Positions 38,715 to 48,619 are shown, numbered from the stretch's first letter. The stretch: 64,000 bases of DNA from Novosphingobium clariflavum (GCF_026420865.1 NZ_JAPCWC010000002.1:186001-250000), one strand, 5' to 3'. Translations and numbers: made by a program. The notes: generated by a model from the sequence alone, not told the origin.

Positions 38715-39711
38715 ATGGCTGGTCGAGGACGGGATCGGCGAGACCCGCGCGGTCCTCGTCGATCACGGCACCGTTCTGGCCGCCCGGCTGGAATGGCACA
38801 CCGGCCTGAAGTCCGGCGAAGTGGCCGATGCCGTGCTTGTCAGTCGCAGCAAGGGGGCGAAGCGCGGCACCGCCCGCTTCCCCTCGGGCGAGGAAGCACT
38901 GGTCGACGCACTTCCCGCCGACGCCAGTGAAGGCGCACCGATCCGGCTGATCGTCACCCGCGCCGCGATGGCCGAGACCGGCCGCCTCAAGCGCGCCCAG
39001 GCGCGGCCCAGCGCACTGGCCCCGCGCCCGGCCCCCGCGCTCAGCGAATCGCTGCGCGCTGACGGCATGCCCGTACGCCGCCTGCGCAACTTTGCCGGAA
39101 ATCCCGGCCCCGAATCCCCCCGGCCCGAAGATCCGTGGCCCGAACTCTTCGCCGAGGCCTTTGCGGGCGAAGTGCTGTTCGACGGCGGCGCACTGCTGGT
39201 CATCCCGACCCCGGCGATGACGCTCATCGACATCGACGGCACCCTGCCCCCTGCCGCCCTTGCCCGTGCGGCCGTGCCGGCAATCGCCCGTGCGCTGGAA
39301 CAGTTTGACCTTGGCGGATCGATCGGCATCGATTTCCCGACGCTGGAGCGCAAGGACGAGCGCAAGGCCGTCGACCAGGCGCTGGCCGAAGCGCTCGATC
39401 ACTGGCCGCACCAGTCCACGGCAATGAACGGGTTCGGCTTCGTGCAGCTCGTCGCCCGGCTGGAACGCCCCTCGATTCTCCACCGCCTGCGCCACGATCC
39501 TGCGGGTGCCTGCGCCCGCCTGCTGCTGCGCCAGGCCGAGCGTGTCGCGCAGCCGGGCACCCTCCTGCTCACCGCCCATCCCCGCGTGCGGGCCAAAGTC
39601 CTGCCGCAGTGGGAGGCCGAACTCGCCCGCCGCACCGGCCGCGCCCTGCAATGGCGCGAGGACGCCGCGCTTGCGCTCACCGGCGGATTCGCGCAGGCGA
39701 TCACGTCATGA
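38707..39711 (+). CDS. RNase E/G-like protein, short
   Basis: A 334-residue protein related to the catalytic DNase-I-like part of RNase E/G. Aspartates in [10 protein letters not shown] and [16 protein letters not shown] match the two metal-binding positions. It lacks a recognisable S1 RNA-binding domain, the Zn-link cysteines and any C-terminal scaffold, so RNA recognition must differ from E. coli RNase E. TTG start overlaps the maf stop. The maf-rng-yacG order is common in alphaproteobacteria. Confidence 0.82.
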   Translation: MAEWLVEDGIGETRAVLVDHGTVLAARLEWHTGLKSGEVADAVLVSRSKGAKRGTARFPSGEEALVDALPADASEGAPIRLIVTRAAMAETGRLKRAQARPSALAPRPAPALSESLRADGMPVRRLRNFAGNPGPESPRPEDPWPELFAEAFAGEVLFDGGALLVIPTPAMTLIDIDGTLPPAALARAAVPAIARALEQFDLGGSIGIDFPTLERKDERKAVDQALAEALDHWPHQSTAMNGFGFVQLVARLERPSILHRLRHDPAGACARLLLRQAERVAQPGTLLLTAHPRVRAKVLPQWEAELARRTGRALQWREDAALALTGGFAQAITS

Positions 39712-39902
39712 CCACCAAGACCCGCAAGTGCCCGATCTGCGGCAATCCGCGCAGCGAAGAGCACACCCCGTTCTGTTCCAAGGGCTGCCGCGACCGCGAT
39801 CTGCTGAAATGGCTCGACGACGGCTATGCCCTGCCCGGCCAACCCGCCGACCCGGACCTGCCCGAGCTGTCGCAATCGCATATTTTTCCACAGGACGATT
39901 GA
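39708..39902 (+). CDS. yacG: DNA gyrase inhibitor YacG
   Basis: A 64-residue zinc-finger protein with CPICG and [18 protein letters not shown], the complete four-cysteine YacG signature. In E. coli it binds GyrB and blocks gyrase. ATGA overlap with the upstream RNase-like gene. Confidence 0.93.
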   Translation: MTTKTRKCPICGNPRSEEHTPFCSKGCRDRDLLKWLDDGYALPGQPADPDLPELSQSHIFPQDD

Positions 39903-40001
39903 GACCCGATGTCATTTTAAGGTTGCCAAGGTCCGCTGCCTTCGCCATAGGCCCGCCACCGACACGGTACGGACGCTTCGGCACCGCACCGGACCAGGGA
40001 T

Positions 40002-40077
40002 GCCCGGGTAGCTCAGTTGGTAGAGCACATGACTGAAAATCATGGTGTCGGCGGTTCGATCCCGTCCCCGGGCACCA
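40002..40077 (+). tRNA. tRNA-Phe (GAA)
   Basis: Complete cloverleaf with acceptor GCCCGGG/CCCGGGC, D-loop AGCTCAGTTGGTAGAGC, anticodon stem ATGA(C)..(G)TCAT with anticodon GAA at 40035-40037 and T-loop GGTTCGATCC. The 3' CCA is encoded at 40075-40077. It lies alone between yacG and a terminator whose stem includes the CCA end. Confidence 0.97.
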
Positions 40078-40104
40078 CTTCCTCATCAGGAAGTGGTGCC
40101 TTTT
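40073..40104 (+). terminator. terminator overlapping the tRNA-Phe 3' end
   Basis: CACCACTTCC-TCATCA-GGAAGTGGTG followed by CCTTTTCCTTTT. The left arm starts inside the tRNA and includes the encoded CCA, so terminator folding and tRNA 3' maturation use the same bases. Confidence 0.85.
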
Positions 40105-40154
40105 CCTTTTCCGCTCCCTGAAATTTCGCAGCGCCCTGCCAGACGTCCAGTAGG

Positions 40155-40188
40155 GTCAGGCCTCGGGTATGGTCAGGCCTCGGGTATG
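40155..40188. repeat. 17-nt tandem duplication at a gene 3' end
   Basis: GTCAGGCCTCGGGTATG occurs twice in tandem, followed by a third GTCA. On the minus strand the unit encodes the last residues (I-P-E-A) and the stop of the histidine kinase; the extra copy falls after the stop. Confidence 0.9.
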
Positions 40189-41492
40189 GTCAAACTGGCC
40201 CTCAGGCCGCCTTCCGCTCGCTCCACGAAGGACAGCTTGCCGCCAAACCGCATCATCAAACGGTGCGCGGTGGGAATGCCCAGGCCGAATCCCGGCGTAT
40301 CGCGGCTGCGCGCCTCGTCGAGGCGGAAGAACGGCGTCAGCACGTCCTCGAAGTGCGCTGCGGGAATGCCGGGGCCGGAATCCTCGACCTCGATCTCCCA
40401 TGCGCCGGAAATCCGGCCGATCCGCACATCCGCCTCGCCGCCATAACGCACGGCATTCTCCACCAGCGCCGCCAGCGCCAGGCGAACCGGTTCCGCATAA
40501 GTGGTGACAATGGCCGCCTTCGGCCCCAGCACATGGACCCGCCCCGCATAAGGCGCCGCGACCGCGCCGGTCAGCGCCGCGAGATCGACCGCCTCGGCCT
40601 CGCTGGCCAGATGCTGGGCACGCAGATAGCCCTGAAGCGAGGCCAGCAGCCCCTCCATCTCATCGATGCTGCCCGCCACGATCTCGGAGATCTCGCGGTC
40701 GTCGATAAGATCCACCGCAACCCGCTGGCGCGCCAGCGGCGTGCGCAAGTCATGGCTGATCGCCTCGAACGAGCGCGCCTGATCCTCGAGCAGCCGGGCG
40801 ATGCGCTCCTGCATCATGTTCATGGCATGGGCGAGGTTCTGCAGGTCCTCGGGACCGCGCTCGTCGATCTCCACGCGCTGGCCGTGGCCGATGGCATCGG
40901 CGGCCAGCGCAAGGCGCCTCAGCGGCCGGGTCAGCAGCCGCAGCAAGAGCAGCCCCACCGCAAGACAGGCGAGCGCAGTGAAGAACGTCAGGATCGTTGC
41001 CCTCAGCGCGATCGGCCACATTGCCCCGAAGTCGCGCGAACGGAAGTTCAGCCACTGTCCGTCGGCAAGGCGAATCGAGCCCACCAGATCGCGCCCGCCC
41101 CCGTGCTTGTCCGCGAAGGCAAGATGCAGCGGCCGCGCCGCCAGACCCGGCTCCCAGTGCACGACCTGCCCCGCGATCAGCTGCAGCGTCCGCCCCTGTC
41201 CCATGTGCGGCACCGCAGGCACGGCATCCACGCGCGCATCGAGATGCCGCGTCGACATCACCCCGGCCGTTCGCTGCGCGTCCAGACGGTGCAGCCGGTC
41301 GCTCACCACCAGCAATTCGGCGATGCGCCGCGCGTGATCCTCGCGCAGCGTCTGACGGTCGATGGCCTGATAGAAGGCGATGCTGCCTCCCAGTTGCACC
41401 AGCCCGAGCAGGAGCAGCAACGACGCGGCCTGCACGGCCAGACGGGGCGAACGGAAATGCGGCACTCTCACCTCTCTTCTCGGCAGCGCCAT
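40173..41492 (-). CDS. orphan sensor histidine kinase
   Basis: EnvZ-like inner-membrane kinase of 439 residues. Transmembrane 1 (about residues 20-42), a periplasmic sensor of about 115 residues, transmembrane 2 (about 165-187), HAMP, phospho-acceptor His247 in EAISHDLRTPLARQ, N-box LVENAVRYGG and G-box GFGLGIP. No response-regulator gene is adjacent. It is divergent from the RND efflux operon (277 nt between starts), which it may sense for, but this is only positional. An ATG at 41549 is an alternative start. Confidence 0.88.
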   Translation of the reverse strand: MALPRREVRVPHFRSPRLAVQAASLLLLLGLVQLGGSIAFYQAIDRQTLREDHARRIAELLVVSDRLHRLDAQRTAGVMSTRHLDARVDAVPAVPHMGQGRTLQLIAGQVVHWEPGLAARPLHLAFADKHGGGRDLVGSIRLADGQWLNFRSRDFGAMWPIALRATILTFFTALACLAVGLLLLRLLTRPLRRLALAADAIGHGQRVEIDERGPEDLQNLAHAMNMMQERIARLLEDQARSFEAISHDLRTPLARQRVAVDLIDDREISEIVAGSIDEMEGLLASLQGYLRAQHLASEAEAVDLAALTGAVAAPYAGRVHVLGPKAAIVTTYAEPVRLALAALVENAVRYGGEADVRIGRISGAWEIEVEDSGPGIPAAHFEDVLTPFFRLDEARSRDTPGFGLGIPTAHRLMMRFGGKLSFVERAEGGLRASLTIPEA

Positions 41493-41769
41493 GCTCCATC
41501 GTTCCGCCTGCGCGGGGGCAGCGCCTTGGACCCCGGCTCCCACCCGCATGCCGCCGCGTCAATGCCAGGCGCACCGACAGCAACGATTTGACATGGCTCG
41601 AACCTTCCCCGTTCTAGCGGGAAAATCGCCAGCCTGCGCCACACAATTGCATAAATGTGCATTCGGTCACAAATTGTCGCACTTGCGAATTGCCGTCTTG
41701 CGGTCGTCGCCGATTGCCTCGATAGCTCGCGCACTTTTCCGTGATCGGGTGCGCAACTTGAAATCGACC

Positions 41770-42969
41770 ATGCCTTTGACGATTCCAGCCCCTCTTTCCG
41801 CCCTTCCCTTCCGCCGGACCGCGCTGACGCTGGTCATCGCCTCGCTGCTTGTCAGCTGCTCGGGCGAAAAGAAGGATGACAAGCGCCCGCCCACGCAAGT
41901 CGGCTACATCGTCGCCCAGCCCTCGACGGTGCCCGTCGCGGTGACGCTGAGCGGCCGCACCGTGGCCTATGAGACCAGCGAAGTGCGCCCGCAGGTCACC
42001 GGCGTGATCGTCAAGCGCTTCTTCACCGAGGGCACCCTCGTGAAGGCCGGGCAGCCGCTCTACCAGATCGACCCCAGCCTCTACCGCGCCGCGGTGAACC
42101 AGGCCTCCGCCGACCTCGCCAGTGCCCGTGCCACGGCCGAGGCCGCCGGCGCCAAGGCCCAGCGCTACAAGCCGCTGGCCGACATGGAGGCCGTGGCCAA
42201 GCAGGACTACGCCGATGCACTGGCGACCGCGCGCTCGGCCAAGGCCTCGATCGCGCAGAACGCCGCCACGCTCGACACCGCGAAGATCAACTTGCGCTTC
42301 ACCACCGTGCCGGCGCCGATCAGCGGCCGCATCGGCCGCTCGCTGATCACCGTCGGCGCGCTGGCCAGCGCCAGCCAGACCGATTCGCTCGCGGTGATCC
42401 AGCGCATGGACCCGATCTACGTCGACATGCAGCAGTCCGCCGCCGAAATCACCGCGCTGCGCCGCAAGCTGGCGGCCGGCGGCGTCATCCCCGGCAGCAC
42501 CACCGTGCACCTCACCTTCGATGACGGCAGCCAGTACGCGCTGCCCGGCACCGTGCGCTTCTCCGAAGTGACCGTGGACGAGGGCACCGGCACCGTGACC
42601 CTGCGCGCCGAGTTCCCGAATCCCGACGGCCTGCTGCTTCCCGGCATGTTCGTCTCGGCGGTGTTCGACCAGGCCAACGACCCCAATGCCTTCCTCGTGC
42701 CACAGAACGCCGTGCAGCGCGATTTCGACGGCTCGGCTTACGTCATGGTAGTCGGTGCCGACGGCAAGGCGGCGCGCCGCAAGATCGAGACCAACCGGAC
42801 GAACGGGCCCAACTCGGTCGTGACCTCCGGCCTGCAGCGCGGCGACAAGGTGATCGTCCAGGGTCTCAATGGCCTGAAGCAAGGCGCCGAGATCAAGGCC
42901 GTGCTTTCCACCGCGCCGCAGGAAGTGAAGCCCCAGTCCGGCAAGCCCGGCGCAGCCAAGGGCCACTGA
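41770..42969 (+). CDS. RND efflux periplasmic adaptor (AcrA-like)
   Basis: Membrane-fusion protein of 399 residues linking the pump to the outer-membrane channel. It is a lipoprotein, with lipobox ..LLVSC near residue 33. Lipoyl/barrel-sandwich halves (VRPQVTGVIVKRFFTEGTLVKAGQPLYQID and FTTVPAPISGRIG) enclose an alpha-hairpin (about 100-165), followed by beta-barrel and membrane-proximal domains. First gene of a three-gene pump operon. ATG chosen as the start giving the lipoprotein signal. Confidence 0.94.
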   Translation: MPLTIPAPLSALPFRRTALTLVIASLLVSCSGEKKDDKRPPTQVGYIVAQPSTVPVAVTLSGRTVAYETSEVRPQVTGVIVKRFFTEGTLVKAGQPLYQIDPSLYRAAVNQASADLASARATAEAAGAKAQRYKPLADMEAVAKQDYADALATARSAKASIAQNAATLDTAKINLRFTTVPAPISGRIGRSLITVGALASASQTDSLAVIQRMDPIYVDMQQSAAEITALRRKLAAGGVIPGSTTVHLTFDDGSQYALPGTVRFSEVTVDEGTGTVTLRAEFPNPDGLLLPGMFVSAVFDQANDPNAFLVPQNAVQRDFDGSAYVMVVGADGKAARRKIETNRTNGPNSVVTSGLQRGDKVIVQGLNGLKQGAEIKAVLSTAPQEVKPQSGKPGAAKGH

Positions 42970-42976
42970 TCCTCCC

Positions 42977-45900
42977 ATGTCGCGCATCTTCATCGACAGG
43001 CCGATCTTCGCGTGGGTCCTTGCCATCATCGTGATGATGGCGGGGCTCGGCGCCCTCGCCTTCCTGCCCAACGAGCAGTACCCCGACATCGCCCCGGCCC
43101 AGGTCAACATCCGCGCGACCTACAACGGCGCCTCGGCGGAAACGATCGAGAACAGCGTCACCCAGGTGATCGAGCAGCAGCTGACCGGCATCGACGGCCT
43201 GCTCTACTTCTCGTCGCAGTCCTCGAACCGCGGCCAGGCGACGATCAGCGCGGTCTTCGCCAAGGGCACCGATCCCGACATCGCCCAGGTCCAGGTCCAG
43301 AACAAGGTCCAGTCCGCGCTCTCGCGCCTGCCGCAGGCGGTGCAAAGCCAGGGCGTGACGGTCACCAAGTCGAACCCCGACCAGCTGCTGATGGTCGGCG
43401 TCTACGACAAGAGCAACGGCCGTTCCAACCAGGACGTTTCCGACTACCTGACCTCGAACATCCAGGACCCGCTCTCGCGCATCGAGGGTGTCGGCGACGT
43501 CAACGTGTTCGGCGCCCCGCACGCGATGCGCATCTGGCTCGATCCCACCAAGCTGGCGGCGGTTTCGCTGATGCCCAGCGACGTGACCTCGGCCATCACC
43601 GCGCAGAACACCGAAGTCGCCGCGGGCGAGATCGGCGGCCTTCCCGCGCCGCAGGACCAGTCGATCGACGCCATCGTCACCGCCGGCTCGCGCCTGCAGA
43701 CGGCCGACCAGTTCCGCGCCATCGTGCTCAAGACCAACACCGACGGCTCCACCGTGACCATCGGCGATGTCGCCCGTGTCGAGATCGGCGCGGAGAACTA
43801 CAGCACGATCATGCGCATCGACGGCCATCCCGGCGCCGGCATCTCGATCTCGCTCTCGCCCGGCGCCGACGCGCTGGCGACGGCGGAGCGGGTCAAGTCG
43901 GCCATGGCCGATCTCGCCAAGGGCATGCCGGACGGCCTCGATTACACGTACGGCAGCGATTCCACCGCGTTCATCAAGCTCTCGGTGGCCGAAGTCGAGA
44001 AGTCGCTGTTCGAGGCGATCGTGCTGGTCGTGATCGTGATGTTCGTGTTCCTGCAAAGCTGGCGCGCCACGCTGATCCCCGCGATCGCGGTTCCGGTCGT
44101 GCTGCTGGGCACCTTTGCGGTGTTCTACGTCGCCGGTTTCTCGATCAACACGCTCACGCTGTTCGGCCTGGTGCTGGCGATCGGCCTTCTGGTCGACGAT
44201 GCCATCGTCGTGGTCGAGAACGTCGAGCGACTGCTTGAGGAAAACCCGGGCATGACGCCCCGGCAGGCGACGATCCTGTCGATGCAGGAAATCCAGGTCG
44301 CGCTGGTCGCCATCGCGCTGGTGCTTTCGGCGGTGTTCCTGCCGATGGCCTTCTTCGGCGGATCGACCGGCGTGATCTACCGCCAGTTCTCGCTGACGAT
44401 CGTCGTGGCCATGGTGCTCTCGGTGCTGGTGGCCCTGATCCTGAGCCCGGCGCTGACCGCCACCCTGCTCAAGCCCAAGACCGAGGGCGAGGAAGAACCC
44501 ACCTGGGTGGACCGCCACCTGCCCTGGCTGGCACGCCTCTGGCACCGCTTCCACACCGGGTTCAACTCCGGCTTCGAGCGCATGACCAATGCCTATGCCC
44601 GCCGCGTCGAGCGTGTCGTGCAGCACAAGTGGCGCTGGCTGGGGCTGTTCGCGATCGCCTGCGTTGCCACCTTCATGCTGTTCCAGCGCCTGCCCACCGG
44701 CTTCCTCCCGAACGAGGACCAGGGCACGATCATGGTGCAGTGGCGCCTGCCGGCAGGCTCGCCGCGCACGCGCACCGAAGAAGTGCAGAAGCAGATCGAG
44801 ACCTATTTCCAGACGTACGAGAAGCACAATATCGCGACAATGCTGTCGCTCTCGGGCGGCGGCATGGGCGCGTCGGGCCAGAACACCGGCTCCGCCTTCA
44901 TCACCCTGGTCGACTGGGAAGAGCGCCCCGGCGCGAAGAACACCGCGGCCGCCATCGTCCAGCGCGCCAACGGCGCCTTCCGCGGGCTGCGCGACGCCCA
45001 GGTCTTCACGCTGGTACCCGGCGCGATCCGCGGCCTCGGCTCGTCCGCAGGCTTCACCATGGAACTGCAGAACCGTTCGGGCATGACCCGCGCGCAGTTC
45101 CAGCAGGCCCGTGACGAACTGCTGGCCAAGGCGGGCGAGGACAGCCGCCTCACCAACGTGCGCCTCAGCGACCTTCCGGACGTATCCACGCTCAAGGTGG
45201 CGATGAACACACGCGCTCTGACCACTTACGGGCTGACCGCCGCGAACGCCAACTCCACGCTGCAGACGGCCTGGGGCGGCACATACGTGAACGACTTCCT
45301 CGACAAGGGCCGCGTCAAGCGTGTCTACGTCCAGGGCGATGCGCAGTTCCGCTCGCGCCCCGAAGACCTCTCGCGCTGGTTCGTGCGCGGCACGGACGGG
45401 CAGATGGCACCGTTCTCGGCCTTCTCGTCGATCAGCTGGTCGACGGCGCCCAGTACCTCGTCGCGCTTCAACGGCCTGCAGGCCTACGAATTCTCGGGCA
45501 CCCCGGCCTCGGGCGTCAGTTCGGGCACGGCGATGCAGATCATGGAAGACCTCGCCAGCCAGATCCCGGGCACCGCTGTCGCCTGGTCCGGCTCGTCCTA
45601 TCAGGAGCGCCTCTCCTCGGGCCAGGGACCGATCCTTTACGCGCTGTCGCTGCTGGTCGTATTCCTCTGCCTTGCCGCGCTCTACGAGAGCTGGTCGATC
45701 CCGATTGCGGTGATCCTGATCATCCCGCTCGGCTTGCTGGGCGCGATCCTCGCGGTGACGCTGCGCGGCCTCGAAAACGACGTCTACCTCCAGATCGGCC
45801 TGCTGACGACGATGGGCCTTGCCGCCAAGAACGCGATCCTGATGATCGAGTTTGCCGAACAGGCCGAAAAGCAGGGCAAGCGCGTGATCGAGGCGGCGCT

Positions 45901-46174
45901 CGAAGCCGCGCGCATCCGCCTGCGTCCGATCCTGATGACCAGCTTCGCCTTTATCTTCGGCGTGCTTCCGCTTGCCGTCGCCAGTGGAGCCGGCGCCAAC
46001 AGCCGCATCGCCATCGGCACCGCCGTCGTCGGCGGCATGCTGACGGCAACGCTGCTGGCGATCTTCTTCATCCCGCTGTTCTTCGTCATCGTTCGTCGCA
46101 GTGTCCGCGAAGGCATGGCCGTTGCACACCGCTATCTTCGCAATCGCCGCGCCGCCAAGGGAGACGCCGCATGA
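42977..46174 (+). CDS. RND multidrug efflux transporter, HAE1 family (AcrB-like)
   Basis: Proton-driven tripartite pump of 1065 residues with 12 predicted transmembrane helices and two large periplasmic loops. It starts MSRIFIDRPIFAWVLAIIVM and contains NEQYPDIAPAQV, the TM4 proton-relay pair in AIGLLVDDAIVVVENVER, and the GxxLTxxRP-like region near the end. Substrate is presumed to be hydrophobic drugs or detergents as in AcrB. It follows the adaptor by 7 nt, and its stop overlaps the channel gene (ATGA). Confidence 0.96.
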   Translation: MSRIFIDRPIFAWVLAIIVMMAGLGALAFLPNEQYPDIAPAQVNIRATYNGASAETIENSVTQVIEQQLTGIDGLLYFSSQSSNRGQATISAVFAKGTDPDIAQVQVQNKVQSALSRLPQAVQSQGVTVTKSNPDQLLMVGVYDKSNGRSNQDVSDYLTSNIQDPLSRIEGVGDVNVFGAPHAMRIWLDPTKLAAVSLMPSDVTSAITAQNTEVAAGEIGGLPAPQDQSIDAIVTAGSRLQTADQFRAIVLKTNTDGSTVTIGDVARVEIGAENYSTIMRIDGHPGAGISISLSPGADALATAERVKSAMADLAKGMPDGLDYTYGSDSTAFIKLSVAEVEKSLFEAIVLVVIVMFVFLQSWRATLIPAIAVPVVLLGTFAVFYVAGFSINTLTLFGLVLAIGLLVDDAIVVVENVERLLEENPGMTPRQATILSMQEIQVALVAIALVLSAVFLPMAFFGGSTGVIYRQFSLTIVVAMVLSVLVALILSPALTATLLKPKTEGEEEPTWVDRHLPWLARLWHRFHTGFNSGFERMTNAYARRVERVVQHKWRWLGLFAIACVATFMLFQRLPTGFLPNEDQGTIMVQWRLPAGSPRTRTEEVQKQIETYFQTYEKHNIATMLSLSGGGMGASGQNTGSAFITLVDWEERPGAKNTAAAIVQRANGAFRGLRDAQVFTLVPGAIRGLGSSAGFTMELQNRSGMTRAQFQQARDELLAKAGEDSRLTNVRLSDLPDVSTLKVAMNTRALTTYGLTAANANSTLQTAWGGTYVNDFLDKGRVKRVYVQGDAQFRSRPEDLSRWFVRGTDGQMAPFSAFSSISWSTAPSTSSRFNGLQAYEFSGTPASGVSSGTAMQIMEDLASQIPGTAVAWSGSSYQERLSSGQGPILYALSLLVVFLCLAALYESWSIPIAVILIIPLGLLGAILAVTLRGLENDVYLQIGLLTTMGLAAKNAILMIEFAEQAEKQGKRVIEAALEAARIRLRPILMTSFAFIFGVLPLAVASGAGANSRIAIGTAVVGGMLTATLLAIFFIPLFFVIVRRSVREGMAVAHRYLRNRRAAKGDAA

Positions 46175-47580
46175 TCCGCGCCCGCATGCTGAAGCGCATG
46201 GCGCTCACCCTGCCCGCGCTGGCACTTGCCGCCTGCTCGATGGCGCCGAAATACGTGCAGCCGCCGCTTCCCGCCCCGGCGTCATGGCCGGTGGGTGACG
46301 CCTATCTCGCGCAGAGCGAGGCCAGCCTGCCACTGGTGTCCTATTCGGACGTGTTCCGCGATCCACGCTTGCAGAAGCTGGTCGAACAGGCCCTCGCCAA
46401 CAACCGCGACTTGCGGGTGGCCGCGGCCAACGTGGCAGCGGCACGGGCGCAAGTGCGCGTCACCCGCGCCGACCAGATCCCCGCGCTCGGCGTGACCGGA
46501 TCGGGCACCCGCACGCAAGTGAACGGCTCGGGCGACAGCACCGCGCTGTCGCTCAAGGGCGGCATTTCCAGCTTCGAACTGGATTTCTTCGGCAAGTATG
46601 CAAGCGCCACGCAGGCCCAGCGCGATACCGCCGTCTCGACCGAAGCCGATGCCCGCACCGTGCGCCTCGGCCTCGTTGCCGATCTCGCGCAGGCCTGGGC
46701 CAATTACGGTGCCGATAGCGATCTCCTGAAGATCGCCGAGGCGACGGCCGCCAATGCCGAACGCTCGGTCACGCTGACCGGTGCCCGCCTCAAGGGCGGC
46801 ATCGCCCCGCGCACGGACCTTCGGCAAGCGGAACAAGTTCTCGAGACCGCCCGAGGCGACCTCGCCGTGCAGAAGACCGCACTGGCGCAGGACATCAACG
46901 CGATCCGCCTGCTGGTGGGCGCCGACTTCGACCAGAGCCTGCTGCCCGGCGGCATCGACGAAGTGAACGCCTCGCTCGCCGTCCTGCCCGCCGGCACCAG
47001 CTCGCAGGTCCTGCTGCGCCGTCCGGACGTCGTCGAAGCCGAATACGCCCTGCGCGCCGCCAATGCCGACATCGGCGTGGCCCGCGCGCAGCTGTTCCCC
47101 TCGATCTCGATCACCGGCCTGCTCGGCTTTGCCAGCGGCGCGCTGTCCTCGCTGTTCGACAAGGGCGCATTCTCGGCAACGGCGGGCGCGGATGCCAGCT
47201 GGACGATCTTCAACGCCGGCGGCAAGGCCGCCAATGTCGACGTCTCGAAAGCCAAGCGCGATGCGGCGCTGGCGACCTACGAGAAGTCGATCCAGACCGC
47301 GTTCAGCGAAGTGGCCGATGCCCTGGCCGACCAGGGCACGCTTGCCGAGCGCCTGCGCGCGGCCAGCGCCTACTCCGGCGCGGCCGCCGACAGCGCGAAG
47401 CTGACCGAGGCCAGCTACAAGCAGGGCATCTCCAGTTCGCTCGACAACCTCGACGCCCAGCGCAGCCTCTATACCGCGCGCAAGCAGGAAATCGCGGTGC
47501 GCCTCGCCGTCGCCAGCAACCGCGTCACGCTCTACCGCGTGCTCGGGGGCGATCAGGCGACCGCGCCCGAGCAACGATAA
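46171..47580 (+). CDS. outer-membrane efflux channel (OprM/NodT family lipoprotein)
   Basis: TolC-type channel of 469 residues. The lipobox is LALAACS near residue 21. Two repeated OEP domains carry FFGKYASATQAQRDTAVSTEA and LRRPDVVEAEYALRAANADIGVARAQLFPSISITG, the classic second-repeat signature. Third gene of the pump, coupled by ATGA; GGGAGA lies before the start. Its stop is 1 nt from the stop of the convergent oxidoreductase gene, so no terminator fits between. Confidence 0.95.
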   Translation: MIRARMLKRMALTLPALALAACSMAPKYVQPPLPAPASWPVGDAYLAQSEASLPLVSYSDVFRDPRLQKLVEQALANNRDLRVAAANVAAARAQVRVTRADQIPALGVTGSGTRTQVNGSGDSTALSLKGGISSFELDFFGKYASATQAQRDTAVSTEADARTVRLGLVADLAQAWANYGADSDLLKIAEATAANAERSVTLTGARLKGGIAPRTDLRQAEQVLETARGDLAVQKTALAQDINAIRLLVGADFDQSLLPGGIDEVNASLAVLPAGTSSQVLLRRPDVVEAEYALRAANADIGVARAQLFPSISITGLLGFASGALSSLFDKGAFSATAGADASWTIFNAGGKAANVDVSKAKRDAALATYEKSIQTAFSEVADALADQGTLAERLRAASAYSGAAADSAKLTEASYKQGISSSLDNLDAQRSLYTARKQEIAVRLAVASNRVTLYRVLGGDQATAPEQR

Positions 47581-47581
47581 G

Positions 47582-48619
47582 TCAGGCGAAGATCGGGACG
47601 ATCTGTGGCAGGTCCACGGTCGTCCTGATCCCCGGCGCGGCGGCGCAGACGGCGGGAATCGCGTTGACCGGGCGATGCGCGGTGAGCCCCGGCGTGAAGG
47701 CCGCATAGTCCTCGGGCGCAACCGGGAAGGTGATTTCCATGCGCACCGGCGCATCGCCGCCGGTCGTCACCCGCCAGCCCGATTCCCGCAGATCCCAGTC
47801 CTGCTCGATTTCGGTGGTGACGTACCAGTTGGCGCGGAAACGCATGACCGGCTCGCCTCCGGAAAGACAGGTTATGGTCGTGCGCATCGCCCCGACCGTC
47901 CCCGCCGGCACCGTTCCCGCAGCGATGGCCAGATCCCGCTTGGTGGCCGAAAGCTCGCCGAAGGCCTCGATCGCATCGATCTCCAGCCCCATGGCATCAG
48001 CCACCTGCGACAGCGAAGCGCCGAACTCGCCTTTCAGATGCTCGGCCCGGCGCTGGTCGAACGGCGCCATTTCAGCCCCGAAGCCCATGACCTGGAACAG
48101 CATCTCGGGCGAATCGCGGCTGGAGACGTCGGCATATTCGTCGATGGTCAGCACGCCGTGGCGGCGCTCCAGCGAGAGCAAGGGGATAGCCAGCGCCTCG
48201 GTAACGAAACCGGGGCTCGATCCGGTCGAATGGATCGACGTGCCGCCCCTCGCGCAGGCCGCCTCGATGCGGGCGCGCAGGTCCTTGTCCATCAGCCGCG
48301 GATTGTGGAAGTCGCCGCGCGTGGTGACAACGTTCTTGCCCGATTCCAGCAGCGCGCAAAGCTCGTCCCAGTCGGTGCCCTGCCGCATGTAAAGCACGCA
48401 GTCGGCATCGAGCCTGACGATGTCCTCCAGCGAACCGGTCGCCTTCACCCCGGTCGCCGGCAGCCCGCAAAGCTCGCCGGCGTCCTTGCCGACCTTGCCG
48501 GGCGAGGACACCCACAGGCCCACCAGCTCCATGCGCGGATGCTCGATCACCGTGCGCAGTGCGCGGCTGCCGATGTTGCCCGTGGCCCATTGCACCACGC
48601 GCCAGATCCTGTCCTGCAT
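47582..48619 (-). CDS. dihydrodipicolinate-reductase-like oxidoreductase
   Basis: NAD(P)-binding protein of 345 residues. The N-terminal Rossmann fold begins RVVQWATGNIGSRALRTVIEHP. A DapB-like catalytic region includes IHSTGSSPGFVTEALAIPLL. Related proteins are annotated as dihydrodipicolinate reductase-like or 2,4-diaminopentanoate dehydrogenase-like and recur in steroid and xenobiotic gene clusters; true dapB is shorter and has a different HHxxK motif, absent here. Downstream of the MFS exporter on the same strand (71-nt gap). Confidence 0.8.
   Translation of the reverse strand: MQDRIWRVVQWATGNIGSRALRTVIEHPRMELVGLWVSSPGKVGKDAGELCGLPATGVKATGSLEDIVRLDADCVLYMRQGTDWDELCALLESGKNVVTTRGDFHNPRLMDKDLRARIEAACARGGTSIHSTGSSPGFVTEALAIPLLSLERRHGVLTIDEYADVSSRDSPEMLFQVMGFGAEMAPFDQRRAEHLKGEFGASLSQVADAMGLEIDAIEAFGELSATKRDLAIAAGTVPAGTVGAMRTTITCLSGGEPVMRFRANWYVTTEIEQDWDLRESGWRVTTGGDAPVRMEITFPVAPEDYAAFTPGLTAHRPVNAIPAVCAAAPGIRTTVDLPQIVPIFA

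Noticed and set aside
41600..41769. Operator in the AT-richer leader of the RND operon (TGTG...CACA)
   Set aside because: Only 4-bp arms with variable spacing; too weak to call.
42893..46129. 1078-codon open frame antisense to the RND pump
   Set aside because: Same composition artefact; the forward strand encodes a complete AcrB-type transporter.
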